A stretch of DNA of 14,956 nt, from NCBI GenBank assembly GCA_017398165.1, contig JAFQHB010000021.1, positions 1 to 14,956 of the forward strand. The letters are read 5' to 3'. The stretch comes from Bacillota bacterium (lineage in GTDB: Bacteria > Bacillota > Dehalobacteriia > UBA4068 > UBA4997). Below are positions 12,476 through 14,956 of this stretch, piece after piece. The position numbers were made by a program, and so were the translations under genes. The notes beneath the pieces were generated by a model, which saw only the letters and a list, made by a program, of their open reading frames with translations, searched no databases and was not told where the DNA came from. The first letter of the stretch is position 1, and every line of letters begins with the position of its first letter.

Positions 12476-13747
12476 ATGCTGGACGCTAAATTTGTAGCCG
12501 CCAACCCTGAACTGGTGGTCGAAAAACTGAAAAAACGTAATATCACCGTAGATCTGACCCGCTTCCTGCAGGCCGAAGAAGCCCGCAAAGCAGGCCTGGC
12601 CGAGGTAGAGCTGATGAAGGCCGAGCGCAACGCTACCTCCAAACAGATCGGTATTCTGAAGAAAAACGGCGAGGACGCCACCGAGATTATGGAAAAAATG
12701 CGCGAACTGGGCGATAAAATTGCCGAGCTGGATGTCAAAGTCCGCGAAGCCGAGGAGACCATCCGCACCGAGCTGCTGGCTATCCCCAATATCCCCAATG
12801 AGACTGTACCCTTTGGCGATTCCGACGCTGATAACCCGGTACAGCGCAAATGGGGCGAGCTGCCGCAGATCGAAAACCCCAAAAACCACTGGGATGTAGC
12901 TACCGAGCTGGGCATCCTCGATTTTGAGCGTGCCGCCAAGATCTCCGGTGCCCGCTTCACCGTTTACCGCGGCCTGGGCGCACGTCTGGAGCGTGCCGTC
13001 TATAATTTCTTCCTGGATACCCACACCTCCAAGACCTACGAGGAGATTTTCCCGCCCTTTATGGTCAACAGCCGCGCGATGACCGGCACCGGCCAGCTCC
13101 CCAAATTTGCTGAGGATATGTTCCACATTGAAAACACCGATTATTATCTGATTCCCACCGCCGAGGTACCGGTTACCAACCTCTATGCCGATGAGATTCT
13201 GGAGGGCGCCAATCTGCCTATTCATCACTGTGCTTATTCTGCCTGCTTCCGTGCCGAGGCCGGCTCGGCAGGCCGTGATACCCGCGGCATCATCCGTCAG
13301 CATCAGTTCAACAAGGTAGAGCTGGTCAAATTCTCGCTGCCCGAGAACAGCTACGACGAGCTGGAATCCCTGACTCACGACGCCGAGGTGCTGCTGCAGA
13401 TGCTGGGTCTGCCTTATCAGGTAGTCACCCTGTGCGGCGGCGATCTGGGCTTCAGCTCGGCCAAGACCTATGATATCGAGGTTTATATGGCAGGTGCCGG
13501 CATCTACCGCGAGATCTCGTCCTGCTCCAATTTCGAGGATTATCAGGCACGCCGTGCCAATATCCGCTTCCGCCGTGATGCCAAGAGCCGCCCGGAATAC
13601 GTCCACACGCTGAATGGCTCCGGTCTGGCTGTCGGCCGTACTGTTGCCGCAATTCTGGAGAATTACCAGCAGCCTGACGGCAGTGTCAAAATACCCGACG
13701 TCCTCGTTAAATATATGGGCGGCGTAGAGTACATCACCAAAAAATAA
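12476..13747 (+). CDS. serS: Seryl-tRNA synthetase (SerRS)
   Basis: 423-aa class II aminoacyl-tRNA synthetase that charges tRNA-Ser (and tRNA-Sec where present). The N-terminal coiled-coil arm (about 30-105, Glu/Lys/Ala-rich) grips the tRNA long variable arm. The catalytic core follows, with the serine-binding TAE (228-230), motif 2 FRAEAGSAGRDTRGIIRQHQF (258-278), EISSCSNFEDYQARR (346-360), and motif 3 NGSGLAVGRT (380-389). It ends after the conserved YMGG (413-416). ATG at 12476 has TAGGAGGAA just upstream. Length is normal. There is no room for a T-box leader in the 67-base upstream gap, so if regulated, it is by another route. Confidence 0.98.
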   Translation: MLDAKFVAANPELVVEKLKKRNITVDLTRFLQAEEARKAGLAEVELMKAERNATSKQIGILKKNGEDATEIMEKMRELGDKIAELDVKVREAEETIRTELLAIPNIPNETVPFGDSDADNPVQRKWGELPQIENPKNHWDVATELGILDFERAAKISGARFTVYRGLGARLERAVYNFFLDTHTSKTYEEIFPPFMVNSRAMTGTGQLPKFAEDMFHIENTDYYLIPTAEVPVTNLYADEILEGANLPIHHCAYSACFRAEAGSAGRDTRGIIRQHQFNKVELVKFSLPENSYDELESLTHDAEVLLQMLGLPYQVVTLCGGDLGFSSAKTYDIEVYMAGAGIYREISSCSNFEDYQARRANIRFRRDAKSRPEYVHTLNGSGLAVGRTVAAILENYQQPDGSVKIPDVLVKYMGGVEYITKK

Positions 13748-13803
13748 GCACTAAACGCTGTATTTCTGCCGGGTCAGAACACAAATAACGACAAAATCCA
13801 ACG

Positions 13804-13838
13804 CCCCGCTCGAATGCGTTCACCACACTCGAGCGGGG
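13804..13838. promoter_or_regulatory. Perfect hairpin between serS and fabK
   Basis: CCCCGCTCGA (13804-13813) pairs perfectly with TCGAGCGGGG (13829-13838) across a 15-base loop. The plus-strand side continues TAAAAATTAAAA, without a T-tail, so it is not an ordinary terminator for serS; it may be an mRNA-stabilising 5' leader hairpin of fabK or a protein site. The right arm with its A-run is repeated exactly at 24-38. The remaining serS-fabK gap holds nothing else clear. Confidence 0.5.
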
Positions 13839-13873
13839 TAAAAATTAAAATCAATCAACCAAAGGAGACAAAT

Positions 13874-14830
13874 ATGACCAAAACTTTTGCCAATAATCAG
13901 CTTTGCCGCGATCTGGGCATCCAATACCCGGTGTTCCAGGGCGCTATGGCCTATATCTCTACCGCCGATCTGGCTGCGGCGGTCAGTAACGCCGGGGGCA
14001 TCGGCATCCTCTACAGCGGCCAATCCCCGGCCGATGAGGTACGTGCCGAGATCCGCCGCTGCCGGCAGCTCACCGATAAACCATTCGGCGTCAACCTGAT
14101 GCTGCAAAATCCGCACATCAATGATGTACTGGATGTAGTAGCCGAAGAGGGCGTACCGGTAGTCACCACCGGCGCCGGCAGCCCTGCCGCCGCTCTTGAG
14201 CGTCTGGCGCCGCTGGGTGTCAAGGTGATACCCGTCATCCCCAACGTCCGCGCCGCCAAAAAAGCCGCCTCGCTGGGAGCCTATGCCGTAGTCGTCGAAG
14301 GCACCGAATCCGGCGGCCACGTAGGCGAGATGACGACGCTGGCGCTGCTGCCGCAGGTACTGGATGCCGTAGATATCCCGGTCCTGGCCGCAGGCGGCAT
14401 CGCCGACGGCCGTGCTATGGCCGCTATGATGCTGATGGGCGCTGTCGGTGTGCAGATGGGCACTGTATTCCTGCTGGCCGATGAATGTCCGATCAGCGAC
14501 GCCTACAAGCAAAAAATCATCGAAGCCGCCGATACCGATACCATCGTCACCGGCCGCGGCACTTCCCACGTCGTACGCTCGCTGAAGAACCAGATGTCTC
14601 TGCGCTACAGCGAGCTGGAACAGCAGGGTGCCGACCACACCGAGCTGGATGCTCTGGCGGCCAATGGGCTGAAGAAAGCTATGAACGGTGATGTAGAGTG
14701 GGGTTGTATGATGGCAGGCCAGATCTCTGGTATGCTTACTCACACCGATACCTGTGCCAATATCATTCGCACCATATGCGATGACGCAGCAAACCGCCTG
14801 ACCACCGCCCCCGCCATCCTGGGCAAGTAA
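13874..14830 (+). CDS. fabK: Enoyl-[acyl-carrier-protein] reductase II (FabK), FMN-dependent
   Basis: 318-aa TIM-barrel flavoprotein of the nitronate monooxygenase/FabK superfamily. FabK carries out the last, NAD(P)H-dependent step of each fatty-acid elongation cycle and replaces triclosan-sensitive FabI in many Firmicutes. The barrel start FPVFQGAM-like YPVFQGAMAYIST (18-30) and AGGIGILYSG (40-49) are seen. The FMN/active-site EGTESGGHVGE (142-152) carries H149, and LAAGGIADGRA (171-181) binds phosphate. The C-terminal NGDVEWGCMMAGQISG (271-286) is typical of FabK rather than 2-nitropropane dioxygenases. ATG at 13874 has AAAGGAG 6 bases upstream; an in-frame ATG at 13814 lies in a hairpin loop without a ribosome site. 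No other fab genes are beside it. The alternative is nitronate monooxygenase. Confidence 0.88.
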   Translation: MTKTFANNQLCRDLGIQYPVFQGAMAYISTADLAAAVSNAGGIGILYSGQSPADEVRAEIRRCRQLTDKPFGVNLMLQNPHINDVLDVVAEEGVPVVTTGAGSPAAALERLAPLGVKVIPVIPNVRAAKKAASLGAYAVVVEGTESGGHVGEMTTLALLPQVLDAVDIPVLAAGGIADGRAMAAMMLMGAVGVQMGTVFLLADECPISDAYKQKIIEAADTDTIVTGRGTSHVVRSLKNQMSLRYSELEQQGADHTELDALAANGLKKAMNGDVEWGCMMAGQISGMLTHTDTCANIIRTICDDAANRLTTAPAILGK

Positions 14831-14849
14831 AAATATCTTAATACAAACC

Positions 14850-14896
14850 AAAAGCGACGTTCCCGTGGTTTCCTCCACCGGGAGCGCCGCTTTTTT
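14850..14896 (+). terminator. Rho-independent terminator after fabK
   Basis: A long stem (AAAAGCG 14850-14856 with CGCTTTT 14889-14895 region, continuing through CG and TCCCG/CGGGA after one mismatch and one wobble pair) is followed by six T (14891-14896). It starts 19 bases after the fabK stop. The A-run on the left arm would let it work for a convergent gene as well. Confidence 0.88.
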
Positions 14897-14897
14897 A

Positions 14898-14956
14898 TTA
14901 CTTTAAGAAAAAACCTAAGTATAAAATGCTCAAAATCACCACAGCCTGCGCGCAAC
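14898..14956 (-). CDS. Possible 3' end of a convergent membrane-protein gene (partial)
   Basis: On the minus strand a frame enters from the right edge and stops with TAA at 14898-14900, right beside the fabK terminator. The 18 visible residues (CAQAVVILSILYLGFFLK) look like a final membrane helix with a positive end. Too little is seen to identify it, and a chance frame of this length is quite possible; the shared bidirectional terminator is the main support. Confidence 0.3.
   Translation of the reverse strand, partial: CAQAVVILSILYLGFFLK

Noticed and set aside
12470..13820. Long minus-strand frame opposite serS (12470-13606)
   Set aside because: Shadow of serS codon bias; composition of the translation (Gly/Ile/Gln/Asp-rich, no motif) is typical of antisense frames here.
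13820..14878. 352-aa minus-strand frame opposite fabK
   Set aside because: Same antisense artefact; it also runs through the fabK terminator and the leader hairpin.
1..14956. CRISPR array, IS element, prophage, toxin-antitoxin or defence system
   Set aside because: No spaced direct repeats, transposase, integrase or paired small toxin genes are visible; all larger genes are housekeeping families.

Overview
The window is a chromosomal origin region from a member of the Bacillota (Firmicutes). Gene content and protein sequences (L34/RnpA/YidD/YidC/Jag block, Soj/Spo0J-type ParAB, FabK-type enoyl reductase) fit Clostridia or Negativicutes. I cannot name a genus. Coding DNA is fairly GC-rich with strong C/G preference at third positions, which opens long false reading frames opposite the real genes. 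No phage, IS element, CRISPR array, tRNA or rRNA is visible.

Left arm (minus strand, transcribed away from the origin): rpmH - rnpA - yidD - yidC - jag (khpB), ending in an intrinsic terminator at 206-243. rpmH is only 44 codons. Hairpins with T-tails lie between rpmH and rnpA and, more convincingly, between rnpA and yidD, so the block may be read as more than one transcript. Left of jag are about 200 noncoding bases with a GC-rich structured patch and a possible leftward promoter.

Origin: the 389 bp between rpmH and dnaA hold divergent promoters, several degenerate DnaA-box-like nonamers and an AT-rich tract just before dnaA. The 350 bp after dnaA also contain DnaA-box-like sites, a clear terminator, and a small minus-strand ORF (70 aa) that may be a real gene.

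Right arm (plus strand): dnaA - mnmE - mnmG - rsmG - parA - parB - HAD phosphatase - 46-aa membrane peptide - serS - fabK. dnaA is not followed by dnaN-recF-gyrBA as is usual. The tRNA-modification/segregation block (mnmE-mnmG-rsmG-parAB), which in many Firmicutes sits beyond jag on the other side of the origin, lies directly behind dnaA instead. Two perfect 16-bp parS sites flank mnmG, so the ParB loading sites, ParA, ParB and oriC sit within about 8 kb. fabK ends at a strong terminator; a possible convergent gene enters from the right edge.

Functionally this is a housekeeping segment: replication initiation (DnaA/oriC), segregation (ParAB-parS), tRNA wobble-uridine modification (MnmE/MnmG), 16S rRNA methylation (RsmG), tRNA maturation (RnpA), membrane insertion (YidC/YidD), RNA binding (KhpB), seryl-tRNA charging and fatty-acid elongation. 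The novelty lies in gene order, intergenic structure and two small ORFs rather than in a new enzymatic system.
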